A stretch of 64,000 bases of DNA from Desulfuromonas sp. CSMB_57 (GCF_020194955.2 NZ_JAFCIY020000039.1:1-64000); one strand, 5' to 3'; shown: positions 38,056 to 46,953, counted from the stretch's first letter. Notes: generated from the sequence alone by a model not told the origin. Translations and numbers: made by a program.

Positions 38056-38648
38056 GTCGGTTCCCCCCGGCGCCGGGCAAAGGTTCTGCGCCGCAGTTCC
38101 CGGTGCAGGGCAAACAGGGCCGGCTCCCCTGCTTCGCCCAGCAGATAGACCTTGAGACCGGCCTTGGCCCGCTGTTCCCGGGCCGGTTCCAGCTCGCGAA
38201 ACACCAGGGCGCCGGAATGGCAGGCCGCCACGCAGGCCGGTGCCTCGCCCCGGGCCAGGCGCTGATGGCAAAGGTCGCACTTGAAGGCCACCTCGCGGCC
38301 CGGCAGGGCGCGGTGGGTGTGTTTGAAGGAGATGGCATCGAAGGGGCAGACCATGGCGCACATGGCGCAGGCCTGACACCTTTCCGGATGCTGCACTACG
38401 GCGCCGCTGTCCGGATCGCGGGCGATGGCCCCTGCCGGGCAGGCACTCAGGCAGGCGGCGGGGTCGCAATGCCGGCAGGAGACGGGAAACGCCTCGTGCT
38501 CCACTCCCAGGACGCGCACGTTGACCTGGGTGCGGGCATCTCCGATCAGCCCGAAAAGGTTGCCGCTGGGGTGATGGGCCACGGCGCAGGCCGTTTCGCA
38601 GGACTTGCAGGCCACGCATTTGCGGTAATCGACGAGGATCTTTTTCAT
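38052..38648 (-). CDS. cooF: CooF-type four-cluster ferredoxin
   Basis: A 198-residue polyferredoxin with four Cys groups: CVACKSCETAC, CRHCDPAACLSAC, CQACAMCAMVC and CDLCHQRLARGEAPAC. It carries electrons from CooS to the flavoprotein encoded next. ATG at 38648 overlaps the cooC stop by 4 bp. Confidence 0.93.
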   Translation of the reverse strand: MKKILVDYRKCVACKSCETACAVAHHPSGNLFGLIGDARTQVNVRVLGVEHEAFPVSCRHCDPAACLSACPAGAIARDPDSGAVVQHPERCQACAMCAMVCPFDAISFKHTHRALPGREVAFKCDLCHQRLARGEAPACVAACHSGALVFRELEPAREQRAKAGLKVYLLGEAGEPALFALHRELRRRTFARRRGEPT

Positions 38649-39514
38649 TCTTTGCCTTCCTCCTCCAGGGCTGCAGCAGATCTTTCGCGGCGTCGTCCTT
38701 CGAAGGCCAGCAGGTCCTCGACGAGTCGGTTCAGGCCCGACACATAGGCGCTTTCCTGGTCGAGGATGCGGGTTACGTCCGGCTCCAGGTCCTCGAACCG
38801 GGCCTCGCCGGGCAGGGTGTGAATGACGTCGAACAGGCGCTGCGTGTCCTGACCGGTGGCCTCCCGGAAGCGCTGCAACTTGTCGCCGGCGTCCTCCCGG
38901 TAGCGATTGACCACCAGATGGATGCGACCGATGCCGAGCTGCCGGGCCAGGTCGGCGGCATGGCAGGCCACCGCCAGGGCGTTGAAGGACAGGTCGCTGA
39001 CCACCAGGCACTGGGAAAAACCCTTGGCCAGGGCGCGGCCGAAATGCTCCACCCCGGCTTGCGTGTCGAGGAGGATGGCCTCCTCGTCGCGCAGCGCCAG
39101 ATAGTTGAGCACCGAATCGAGCAGCACGTTCTCCGAGCAGAGACAGCCGGCCGCCGCCTGTACCACGGTGCCCATGACCAGCAGGCTCAACCGGTCGTCG
39201 ATGCGGACTCCGAAGCGCCCGACCACGTCGCTGACATCAGGGTTGAGACGAAACAGGGCGCCGAAGGACTTGCCGGGCCGTGCGCCGGTTTTTTCCGCGA
39301 TGTAGTCGGGATTCCGGCTCAGGGGCACGATGGCCAGCGCCTGTTCCGGCGGCAGGCCAAGGGCATGGGGCAGGTTCATCTGCGGATCCTCGTCCGCGGC
39401 CAGCACCCGGATGCCGCGTCGACCCAGCAGTCGCGCCAGGCAACTGGTCAGGGTAGTCTTGCCGACCCCTCCCTTGCCCGTGATGACGACACGGAAACCT
39501 TTCATTTCATGCAT
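38645..39514 (-). CDS. cooC: CO dehydrogenase nickel-insertion ATPase CooC
   Basis: A 289-residue P-loop ATPase of the MinD/CooC type, with deviant Walker A GKGGVGKTT at residues 13-21, the ADEDPQMNL block and LLDTQAGVEHFGRA. A Cys pair motif CLC (residues ~125-127) sits where CooC dimers bind metal. It uses ATP to load nickel into the CooS C-cluster. GGGAG lies 7 bp before ATG 39514. Confidence 0.93.
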   Translation of the reverse strand: MHEMKGFRVVITGKGGVGKTTLTSCLARLLGRRGIRVLAADEDPQMNLPHALGLPPEQALAIVPLSRNPDYIAEKTGARPGKSFGALFRLNPDVSDVVGRFGVRIDDRLSLLVMGTVVQAAAGCLCSENVLLDSVLNYLALRDEEAILLDTQAGVEHFGRALAKGFSQCLVVSDLSFNALAVACHAADLARQLGIGRIHLVVNRYREDAGDKLQRFREATGQDTQRLFDVIHTLPGEARFEDLEPDVTRILDQESAYVSGLNRLVEDLLAFEGRRRERSAAALEEEGKE

Positions 39515-39526
39515 GGCTCTTCTCCC

Positions 39527-41440
39527 TTACAGTCCGAGTCCGGCGCGCTTTTCCATGATGATGGCCTCCATGCGGTCGGCGGTCGCCAGGGGATCCTCCT
39601 CGACGAAGAAATATCCGCCGAGCAGGTCCCGGGCCGATTCCGTGAGAATTTTGGTGACGGCCGGCGAACCGAGGACCGGCGGTACCGGCCAGAGATGCAC
39701 CGGCAGGCCGCTGCCGATAAAATAGGTGCCGATGGCGACGGCCTTCTCCGTGGTCCATTCCGGCGCTGAACCGACTACCGGCAGGGCGGCCGTGTCCACC
39801 CCCAGGTGGTCGGCCAGGGCTCCGGTCAGGACCAACATGCGCGAACAGTCGACACAGGAGCCCATGTGCAGCACCGGCGGAATGCCGAGTTGCCCGCAGA
39901 CCGCTTTTAGTCCCGGGCCGGCCAGTTCCAGGGCGTCCAGGTTCATCAGCCCGGCCTTGGCGGCGGCGATGGCCCAGCAGCCGGTGCCGAGCACCAGGAT
40001 GTCCCGTTGAATGAGCTCGCGGGTCAGGGCCAGGTGGAAGAAGTCCTGCTGCACCTTGGCGTTGTTGCAGCCGACGATGCCGACCACGCCCTTGATGGTG
40101 CCGTTGGCGATGACTTCCACCAGCGGGTCGGGCGTGCCGCCCAAGGCAGCCAGGATCTGCTCGACGGTGAAGCCGACCATGGCTTCCTCCGTCTCCTGGG
40201 GGATGTAGACCTTGGCGGTGTTGCGGTTGGGGAAAGCGTCGATGGCGGTCTGAATGATGCGCCGGGCGATGGCGTCGGCCTGATGTTCCTCGAACTGAAT
40301 GTGCAGGGCGCCGGGGATGTTGGTCTGCTCGCTGGTGGTGATGAAGCGGGTGTGGAAGCAGGACGACAGGTCGGCCAGGGACGGGAAGATGCACTGCACA
40401 TCGACCACCATGGCCTCCACCGCGCCGGTCATGATGGCCAACTCGCTGTGCAGCAGGTTGCCGGCCACGTTGACCCCCTGGCGCATGAGGATCTCATTGC
40501 CGGTACAGCACAGACCCGCGACATTGATGCCCTTGGCGCCCACCGCCCGGGCGGCTTCGGCCATTTCGGGAGCGCGGGCCCATTCCACGACCTTTTCCGA
40601 CAAGACCGGTTCGTGGCCGTGAACCAGCACGTTGACCATCGTCTGGTCGAGGACGCCGAGATTGGCCTTGATGGTGCGCACCTGAGGCGATCCGAACAGG
40701 ATATCCTGGCATTCGGTGGCGATGAGGGAACCGCCCCAGCCGTCGCCGAAGGAGCAGCGCAGGGTCTGCGCCACCAGGGACAGGGGGTCGGCGTCGCAGC
40801 CGAAGTGGGTGCGGTGCATGATATCCACCACCTCCCGGTCGATGCCGCGCGGCAGCAGGCCGATGCGGGCGCCCGTCAGCTCTGTCAGGGTACCCTCCAG
40901 GCCTTTTAGCAATTCGACGCGCTGTTTCGGCATGTAGGCGGTGGCGAAGGGGATGACCTCCTCTCCCTGGGCGCCGAAACAGGCGATGGCCACATCGGCC
41001 ACCTCGCCGGCGATATCCAGGATCTCCCGCCCGGCCGTGGCGATGCCGAGACGGCCGGCCACCACCAGCAATTTATCGGGATTGATGAGGGGATAATCCG
41101 TATTGCGACCCGCCGCGACTTCCTTCAGCAGCAGGGCCACCTTGCGGCCGTGGTCGGAGTGGGCCGAGGCGCCGGCCGCCGCCATGCGCGCCAGGTTGCG
41201 GGCCACCATGGTGTCGGCGTTGGCGCCGCATACCCCGCGTCGCGGACCCTGTTCCAGAGGATCGATGCGGCAGGGTCCCATGCTGCAATTGCGGCAGCAG
41301 GTGCCGAGTTGGCCGTAGCCGCACTGCGGTTGCTGGGCTTCCAGGCGGCTCCAGGCGGTCTCGAAACCGTCGCGATCGGCAATCTTCAACATCGCCGCAG
41401 CCGCCGGATCGACGCTGCGGTGGTCAGGTCTGGTGCACAT
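39527..41440 (-). CDS. cooS: anaerobic Ni-Fe carbon monoxide dehydrogenase catalytic subunit
   Basis: A 637-residue CooS, CO + H2O to CO2 + 2e- + 2H+. N-terminal Cys for the D and B clusters are in QCGYGQLGTCCRNCSMGPC and GVCGA. All C-cluster ligands are in place: His in VLVHGHEP, and Cys in NVAGLCCTGNE, VDVQCIFPS, GIVGCNNAK, GTGCWAIAAAKAG and MGSCVDCSR. Length fits the family. AAGGAG precedes ATG 41440. First structural gene after rcoM; expression is probably CO-dependent through the sites at 41490-41551. Confidence 0.97.
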   Translation of the reverse strand: MCTRPDHRSVDPAAAAMLKIADRDGFETAWSRLEAQQPQCGYGQLGTCCRNCSMGPCRIDPLEQGPRRGVCGANADTMVARNLARMAAAGASAHSDHGRKVALLLKEVAAGRNTDYPLINPDKLLVVAGRLGIATAGREILDIAGEVADVAIACFGAQGEEVIPFATAYMPKQRVELLKGLEGTLTELTGARIGLLPRGIDREVVDIMHRTHFGCDADPLSLVAQTLRCSFGDGWGGSLIATECQDILFGSPQVRTIKANLGVLDQTMVNVLVHGHEPVLSEKVVEWARAPEMAEAARAVGAKGINVAGLCCTGNEILMRQGVNVAGNLLHSELAIMTGAVEAMVVDVQCIFPSLADLSSCFHTRFITTSEQTNIPGALHIQFEEHQADAIARRIIQTAIDAFPNRNTAKVYIPQETEEAMVGFTVEQILAALGGTPDPLVEVIANGTIKGVVGIVGCNNAKVQQDFFHLALTRELIQRDILVLGTGCWAIAAAKAGLMNLDALELAGPGLKAVCGQLGIPPVLHMGSCVDCSRMLVLTGALADHLGVDTAALPVVGSAPEWTTEKAVAIGTYFIGSGLPVHLWPVPPVLGSPAVTKILTESARDLLGGYFFVEEDPLATADRMEAIIMEKRAGLGL

Positions 41441-41489
41441 GGTTACTCCTTCAGGTAGTTCGGCAGATGGACAATTCGTCGGGCATCCT

Positions 41490-41551
41490 AGGCGGAACGG
41501 GAGCGAAGGGCAATATACGATTGGTCAACGGCGGGATGGTTTGGTGAACGG
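41490..41551 (-). promoter_or_regulatory. LytTR-like direct repeats in the cooS promoter region
   Basis: In the 122-bp rcoM-cooS gap two copies differing at one base, 41521-41531 and 41541-41551, recur with exactly 20-bp spacing. Read on the cooS strand they give CCGTTCACCAA and CCGTTGACCAA, close to the LytTR half-site pattern with a GTT core. A third, looser CCGTT lies at about 41496-41500. They are the likely targets of the adjacent RcoM regulator. The second copy contains TTGACC, a possible -35 element. Confidence 0.55.
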
Positions 41552-41562
41552 TTGTGGGCGGC

Positions 41563-42270
41563 TCAGCGCAGACCGATGCGCTGCAGAAAATCCTTCGACC
41601 GGCTGCGGCTCACCGGCAGGCGCGCCTGGTCGCCCTCCATGACCACGGCGAGGGATTGGGCATCCCGATCGATCTTCTTCACCTTGCCGAGGTGGATCAG
41701 GTAGCTGCGGTGGATGCGGATGAATTCCTTGGTCGGCAGACCTTCCTCGATGACGCCGAGGGGCAGATCGCAAAAGAAGTCGCCGCGGGCGGTAAAGATG
41801 CGGCTGTAGACGTTTTCCGCCCTGATATAGAGAATTTCGGAGGGATCGATGAGCCGGATGCCGCTGGCTGTCGATACGGGGATTTTCAGCAGGGTGCGCT
41901 GGGCGGTGGTGATGAAGGGCGTGATGTCGTATACCAGGCAGCCGTTGATGGTCTGCTGCAGGCTGCTGTCGAGCAGGGGCATGAGCTTGAGAAACAGGAA
42001 TCGCTCATCCCGGTCGCGGCCCAGGTGCCGGATGGTATGGGGAACCGGCCGGCTGGCATCCTTCATCACCCGGAAGATGTCCCGGATCTGGTTGCGAAGT
42101 TTTTCCTCGTGCAGTGCCAAGAGGTTGGTGCGGAACACCTCCTCGCGGGAGATTTTCGGGAAGATCAGCAACAGGGCCTGGTTGATGAAGAGGACGTTGA
42201 AGGCATCGTCGAACAGCACCACACCGGGGTCCAGTTGTTCAAGCAGTTTGAGGAGGTTATCGCTTTCCAT
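41563..42270 (-). CDS. rcoM: RcoM-like PAS-LytTR CO-responsive regulator
   Basis: A 235-residue regulator. Residues 1-115 are a PAS domain with LDPGVVLFDD and LLALHEEKLRNQIR, where His54 aligns with the proximal heme ligand His74 of Burkholderia RcoM. The distal Met104 does not seem kept; His78 or His82 fall nearby. Residues 135-235 are a LytTR DNA-binding domain (ILYIRAENVYSRI, FIRIHRSYLI). ATG at 42270 is preceded by AAGG and matches the RcoM start; a longer frame upstream lacks support. It sits just upstream of cooS. A redox-sensing role is the main alternative. Confidence 0.8.
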   Translation of the reverse strand: MESDNLLKLLEQLDPGVVLFDDAFNVLFINQALLLIFPKISREEVFRTNLLALHEEKLRNQIRDIFRVMKDASRPVPHTIRHLGRDRDERFLFLKLMPLLDSSLQQTINGCLVYDITPFITTAQRTLLKIPVSTASGIRLIDPSEILYIRAENVYSRIFTARGDFFCDLPLGVIEEGLPTKEFIRIHRSYLIHLGKVKKIDRDAQSLAVVMEGDQARLPVSRSRSKDFLQRIGLR

Positions 42271-42565
42271 CGAAGCCGCCTTCCGGGCTGTGAGGGCCGC
42301 TGGGTTCCGGTGCAGGGTGGAGCAGGGGGTGCGGCGCGATTTTAGCAGGGGCCATTCGGCATGGCCAGTCATTTTTAGCCGAATCAAGGCATGATTGACC
42401 GTCGATATTTCCTCGCCCGGCAAATTGCGGAACCGGGTGAAGGTCTGTTTCATTAATGGATGAACGAACCAAAAATTTGGTGAAAAATCTAATTGAAAAA
42501 CAATGTAAATTATTATTTAATAATTTTACGTGGTGTTAGCCGTTCACTTTCTAAGGAGGTTGTCG

Positions 42566-42928
42566 ATGCATTGGGAATACAGTCAGTCTACCGGTATCCT
42601 GACATTCGATGGGGCCAAAGTCGTAAAAGGCTACGCCGGACGGGGAGCCGCAAAAAACCAGCCGGATATGGAACACTTGGTCGGTTTCGGGCCGATCCCG
42701 AAAGGAGAGTATGAAATCAAGAGTCCAAGGCAGAGTTCCAGGACGGGCCCATACGTGCTCCCCTTGGTGCCGGTCGGACATAATGCGCTTGGTAGATCCA
42801 GTTTTCAAATCCATGGCGACTCGATATCGAATCCCGGCTCTGCGTCCAGCGGTTGCATCATTGTCGGCCGCGAAATCAGGGAAAAAATTTGGAATAGTGG
42901 CGCGCGAAAGCTGGTGGTGATCCCCTAG
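42566..42928 (+). CDS. Tlde1-like (DUF2778) L,D-transpeptidase-fold protein
   Basis: A 120-residue protein that looks like the Tlde1 domain, a peptidoglycan-acting L,D-carboxypeptidase/transpeptidase toxin known as a type VI secretion effector in Salmonella. Visible: GFGPIPKGEYEI and the catalytic motif IHGDSISNPGSASSGCIIV with His83 and Cys97. It has no Sec signal, as in Tlde1. ATG at 42566 follows AAGGAGG by 7 bp. A lipoprotein gene follows 10 bp later. No secretion system gene is visible in the window. Confidence 0.75.
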   Translation: MHWEYSQSTGILTFDGAKVVKGYAGRGAAKNQPDMEHLVGFGPIPKGEYEIKSPRQSSRTGPYVLPLVPVGHNALGRSSFQIHGDSISNPGSASSGCIIVGREIREKIWNSGARKLVVIP

Positions 42929-42938
42929 GAGAATTTAT

Positions 42939-43445
42939 ATGAATGCGAGCATTAGATTATGGGTTTTTCTAACTCTATTGCTTCTTTCTGGATGTTGGGC
43001 GGTTGCGGAAAATTCTGAAAAGACGGTGGAGCATTTGCGCTCTGACGGGAAAAATTATGTTGAGTATATTGTTGAAAATAATAAATTTGAAAAATTGCTG
43101 GATAGGATAGAAAATGGAGATGAAATATTGATTATGAATTCACATCTATTCTTGCCTTGGATTGACGCCTCGAATTTAACTTCTTTGCATTTTTCTTTAT
43201 CAAGAGCCTTGATTGAAAACCCAGAAGCAGTAATGTCCTTGATTCCCAGGTATTTTTCTGTTTCTGAAATTTGCACCATTCCCTATGTTGAGGGATTGCT
43301 AGAGGTAGAGAGAAGGCATGTGTCAAGAGCAATCGAGGCATTGGAGTCCGTGGCAAAATCCGAATTAACTCCAAGTTATTTTGAATGTCTGGGTATCTAT
43401 AAAAATCTTCAGACAACCATCAGTCATGACTTGAATGGCGACTGA
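42939..43445 (+). CDS. small lipoprotein, candidate immunity protein
   Basis: A 168-residue protein with a lipoprotein signal (lipobox LLSGC, Cys19) and a helical, charged mature part. No family recognised. AGGAG precedes ATG 42939, and the gene is strongly A+T-rich compared with its surroundings. Position right behind a periplasm-acting cell-wall enzyme suggests that it protects against it; this is inference from context. Confidence 0.65.
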   Translation: MNASIRLWVFLTLLLLSGCWAVAENSEKTVEHLRSDGKNYVEYIVENNKFEKLLDRIENGDEILIMNSHLFLPWIDASNLTSLHFSLSRALIENPEAVMSLIPRYFSVSEICTIPYVEGLLEVERRHVSRAIEALESVAKSELTPSYFECLGIYKNLQTTISHDLNGD

Positions 43446-43686
43446 GACAACTGCCGGGTAGTGCCCACCCTAAGAGGTTGGTTGGGGGCAGGGATTGGGC
43501 AAAAAATCTTCCTGCTATTCTGTCCGCCCCAACACCCCATCGGCCATGCGGATGTGCCCCACCTGCCGCCAGGGGATGCCGAGCAGGGTGGCGCCGGCGA
43601 AAGAGATTGTCTTGCAGGGGCTCGACATGGGGCCATTCTAGCAAGCCATTGCGCGGGAAGGAAATTTCAGGAACTCCAGGCTGGTG
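43446..43686. other. intergenic stretch with a 37-codon open frame on the minus strand
   Basis: No strong feature. A short minus-strand frame at 43515-43628 (start ATG at 43628, ending GVLGRTE) has GC-rich, host-like composition and reads like a protein piece, ISFAGATLLGIPWRQVGHIR, but has no ribosome binding site. It may be a gene remnant. Confidence 0.25.
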
Positions 43687-44397
43687 TCAGGGGCGAAGAA
43701 TCCGGTGCCGCCGGTTGTTGCGGCTGTCGGCCCGAAGCTGCAGGATGAAATCCTCCGCCTCGATGCCGAGAGTAAATCGGGAGCCACAGAAGCCGCAGTC
43801 CGCGGCTGCGTGGAGACGGGGCCACAGTTTCAGGGTCTTGCCGCAGATGGGGCACCACACGTCGACAACCGTTCCCCGTCGAAGCTCGGCCAGGGCCTGC
43901 TCGAAAATGCGCCGATGGGCCTGTTCCTGTTCCGCCACATCCCGAAACAGTTCACTGACGGGCCCGGAAGTTTCACGGGCGAAATAGCGGTAGATGGCAT
44001 CGGCCCGCTGTTCCTGGACGATGTCCGTCGCCATGGCCTGGACGACCCGTCCCAGGCCCGGGATCGGTTCTGTTTCCGGAGGCGTGATCCCATGGAATAG
44101 AGCCTCGGGGAACACGATGCGGGGCACGGGTTCTTGACCCGGATTGAGGGCCTCGGCGGCTTCCAGGAACCATTGCCGATGGACGATTTCCACTTCCATG
44201 ATCCCGAGCAAATCCCAGAGAATCACCGGCACTGGTCGGACGGGATACACCTCGTCCAGAACATAGTACTGCGCCATCAAGGGCACCGTGGCAAAGGGGT
44301 CCCGATGCAGTTGGCGGGAGTAAAGATGGATGGCGAAGTCCTCGCGGCCCGCGCTTTCCAGCAGGCCACTGACGGCATATCGTTGCGTCGCGTCCAT
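43687..44397 (-). CDS. rubrerythrin-like ferritin-fold protein with C-terminal zinc/iron ribbon
   Basis: A 236-residue protein. Two ExxH motifs, EIVH (about residue 70) and EQAH (about 157), mark a diiron ferritin-like bundle. The C-terminus has CPICGK and CGFCG, a rubredoxin-like metal site. Overall order matches rubrerythrins, peroxide-scavenging proteins of anaerobes, though it is longer than usual at the N-terminus. AAGGAG precedes ATG 44397. Confidence 0.8.
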   Translation of the reverse strand: MDATQRYAVSGLLESAGREDFAIHLYSRQLHRDPFATVPLMAQYYVLDEVYPVRPVPVILWDLLGIMEVEIVHRQWFLEAAEALNPGQEPVPRIVFPEALFHGITPPETEPIPGLGRVVQAMATDIVQEQRADAIYRYFARETSGPVSELFRDVAEQEQAHRRIFEQALAELRRGTVVDVWCPICGKTLKLWPRLHAAADCGFCGSRFTLGIEAEDFILQLRADSRNNRRHRILRP

Positions 44398-44611
44398 GAT
44401 GGGACTCCTTTATGGAGCAGTACAAGAACCTGACTGAAGTTTACCCGGAATCTTTTGTTGTTGATTGCAATGGTTCTGTCTTGGTTGTCGATTTCTGAAT
44501 TCTTTGCAAAAATTGCTATGCTATTGTTTCATGGAGCCATGGTCGACATGGTTTTGGGTGAAGGTCTGCCCGGACGGGTTGCGCGGAAGGTTTTTGTGCG
44601 ATGGAGCGATG

Positions 44612-45544
44612 ATGCGTTTGGGGCTTTGCTGTATTTTCGTCGAACAACCCATCCGCTTTCGCGCCACCACGGCCCGGATTCTCTCCGCCTTGCCCCGCGC
44701 AGGGCAACTTTCCCGGTTGTCGGACATCTGCCTCGAAAATGCCCGCAACCTGGTGCGTGCCGTCGAGACCGTGCATGGTTTGGGCATCGGCGCCTTTCGG
44801 GTAACGACTCCGCTGTTTCCGCGCTACACCCATCCTCTGGTCGGCTACCATCTGGATGAACTGCCGGCCGCCGGCGAGATCCGCCGGCAACTTGCGGAGG
44901 TCCGTCGGCTGCGCGGGAGTCTCGACATCCGTCTGAGTTTTCACCCTGACCAATTTGTCTCCCTGTCGTCCCTGCGTCCGGAGGTGGTGGACAAATCCAT
45001 TGCCGAGTTGGAATACCAGGGGCTGCTGGCCGAACTCATCGGTGCGGAGGTGATCAACATTCATGCCGGCGGTCGGCAGGGCGGCAAGGAACAGGCTCTG
45101 CGGCGGTTGGCGGACAATTTCCCCCGTCTGTCCGAACGGGTGCGAACCAGGCTGACCCTGGAAAACGACGAGCTGTCCTATTCAGTGCGGGATTTGCTGC
45201 CTCTCTGCCACGCCCTTGGGGTGCCCCTGGTCTATGATGTTCACCATCACCGCTGCCTCCCCGACGGCCTTGCCGTGGCGGAGGCCACCACTTTGGCTGC
45301 GGCCACCTGGCGGGGGCGCGGCGAGCCCTGGGCGCACGTCTCTTCGCCGAAACAGGGTTGGCAGGGGTCCAATCCGAGGTTGCATGCCGATTATATCGAC
45401 CCCGAGGATTTTCCGGTTTGCTGGCGTGGCCTGGCCTTGACGGTCGATGTGGAAGCCAAGGCCAAGGAACTGGCGGTCTTGAAGCTGATGTCCGATCTGG
45501 GAATGACGCCGAAGCAAGGCAGCGGCTCCGCAGGGCAAGCTTAA
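44612..45544 (+). CDS. uvsE: UV DNA damage endonuclease
   Basis: A 310-residue UvsE, a TIM-barrel nuclease that nicks 5' of UV photoproducts and other lesions. It begins MRLGLCCIF; metal-binding residues appear in SFHPDQFVSL, NIHAGGRQGGKE, LENDELSYS, VYDVHHHRCLPDG and THVSSPKQG-like AHVSSPKQG. ATG at 44612 (or the ATG just before) follows GGAG. Stand-alone gene. Confidence 0.93.
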   Translation: MRLGLCCIFVEQPIRFRATTARILSALPRAGQLSRLSDICLENARNLVRAVETVHGLGIGAFRVTTPLFPRYTHPLVGYHLDELPAAGEIRRQLAEVRRLRGSLDIRLSFHPDQFVSLSSLRPEVVDKSIAELEYQGLLAELIGAEVINIHAGGRQGGKEQALRRLADNFPRLSERVRTRLTLENDELSYSVRDLLPLCHALGVPLVYDVHHHRCLPDGLAVAEATTLAAATWRGRGEPWAHVSSPKQGWQGSNPRLHADYIDPEDFPVCWRGLALTVDVEAKAKELAVLKLMSDLGMTPKQGSGSAGQA

Positions 45545-45573
45545 AGTCCCCACGCCAAATGTTTCGGTTTTTC

Positions 45574-45596
45574 GCCCCTCCCTTGCCGGGAGGGGC
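45574..45596. repeat. GC-rich hairpin after uvsE
   Basis: 9-bp arms GCCCCTCCC (45574-45582) and its complement (45588-45596). No T-run follows on the plus strand, so it is only a possible terminator or REP-like element. Confidence 0.4.
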
Positions 45597-45705
45597 TGGG
45601 GAGGGTGTGCAGTGAGTATGACAAATTAAGAATTCGTGGTTTATCCATTCAGGCGACGTGATAAGATTGGCCCTGTTTGGAAAACTGGAATTTCAGGGAG
45701 GAACC

Positions 45706-46896
45706 ATGGCTGAAAAACAACGCATCGTCATCGTCGGCTCCAGCATCGCCGGAGTGTCCGCGGCCGAGGGGGCGCGCAAACAGGACGCCGAAGCCGATAT
45801 CCTGCTCCTTTCCCAGGAACCGTTTCTGCCTTACTACCGGTTGCGTATCTGCGAGGTGTTGGACCATCCGGAAACGGCGCCGCAATTGACCCTGCATCCA
45901 CCGGAGTGGTATGACGATCTACGCCTGCGACGCCTGCAGGGTACGGTCACGGGAGTGGAACCCGCCGCAAGCCGCGTTCGCCTGGCCGACGGTACATGTC
46001 AGGAATATTCCAGCCTGGTGATCTGTACCGGCAGCCAGAGTTTCGTGCCGCCCATCCCCGGCATCCAGCGACCGGGGGTGCATACCCTTTGGCTGATGCA
46101 GAACGCCCTGGAACTCGCCAAGGTGATCGCCCGGTCGCGCAGCATCATTGTCATCGGCGGCGGTCTGTTGGGCCTGGAGGCCGCCTACCATGCACGGCGC
46201 GCCGGGCTGCAAACCACCATTATCGAAAAGGCTCCTCTGCTGTTGGCCAATCAGTTGGACGAAGCCGGTTCCGCGCTCTTCTGCCGACGAGTGCAAAGCC
46301 TCGGGATTCGAGTGGAGACGGGAGCCGATATTCTTGCCGTAACCGGTCGCGACGATGCCCCGGAAAGTCCCGCCCGCGGAGTGCGACTGGCCGATGGTCG
46401 CTGCCTGGAGGCGGACATGATTTTGGTCAGTATCGGCGTCAAGGCCAATATGGGATTTCTGGAGGGCTCCGGCATCAGGACGGAACGACGGATCTTGACG
46501 GATACCTGCATGCAGACCAATGTGCCGGGGATCTACGCCGCCGGCGACGTGGCCCAGCCCGACGGCTACTGGTTCGGTCTCTGGCCGGTGTCGCGACAGC
46601 AGGGTCTGGTGGCGGGGAGCAACGCCGCCGGCGGCAAAGCGGAATTTGCCATGAACATCCCGCCCTATATGATCAACACCATGGAAACCCGGGTGGCCGT
46701 GCAGGGGGACAAGGGGCTGAGCGAGGCGCCGGGCTATTCCCTCGACATCAGCCTGGACGAGGAACGGGGCCATTACCGCAAGCTGGTCTATCGGAATGGC
46801 ATCCTGAGCGGTTTCATGCTGGTGGGCGATACTTCGGAATTCGTCAAGTTGCAGCAGGCCATGGGCAAGCCGACAGCCTCCTTGGTGGGAGCATGA
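45706..46896 (+). CDS. FAD-dependent NAD(P)H oxidoreductase (rubredoxin reductase-like)
   Basis: A 396-residue flavoprotein with VGSSIAGVSAAEGA, SIIVIGGGLLGLEAAYHA and the YAAGDVAQ FAD block. It is similar in length and layout to the CODH-associated flavoprotein at 36826. The surrounding rubrerythrin-like and ferritin genes suggest that it supplies electrons for oxygen or peroxide removal. GGGAGG precedes ATG 45706. Confidence 0.88.
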   Translation: MAEKQRIVIVGSSIAGVSAAEGARKQDAEADILLLSQEPFLPYYRLRICEVLDHPETAPQLTLHPPEWYDDLRLRRLQGTVTGVEPAASRVRLADGTCQEYSSLVICTGSQSFVPPIPGIQRPGVHTLWLMQNALELAKVIARSRSIIVIGGGLLGLEAAYHARRAGLQTTIIEKAPLLLANQLDEAGSALFCRRVQSLGIRVETGADILAVTGRDDAPESPARGVRLADGRCLEADMILVSIGVKANMGFLEGSGIRTERRILTDTCMQTNVPGIYAAGDVAQPDGYWFGLWPVSRQQGLVAGSNAAGGKAEFAMNIPPYMINTMETRVAVQGDKGLSEAPGYSLDISLDEERGHYRKLVYRNGILSGFMLVGDTSEFVKLQQAMGKPTASLVGA

Positions 46897-46931
46897 AAAA
46901 GCCGTGCGGAGGCCGGGGCTTCCGCACGGCT
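46896..46931 (-). terminator. intrinsic terminator of the ferritin gene
   Basis: 11-bp stem AGCCGTGCGGA with its complement, loop about 10 bases, followed on the minus strand by TTTTTC. It touches the stop codon of the convergent flavoprotein gene. Confidence 0.8.
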
Positions 46932-46953
46932 GATGTCAAAGAAAAGCTGAGCC

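Noticed and set aside
42454-43446. Type VI or other secretion genes for the Tlde1-like protein
   Set aside because: None of the genes within the window resembles tss, PAAR, VgrG or phage-tail components.
45574-45596. Hairpin after uvsE as an intrinsic terminator
   Set aside because: Stem is good but there is no T-run on the plus strand, so it is listed only as a repeat.
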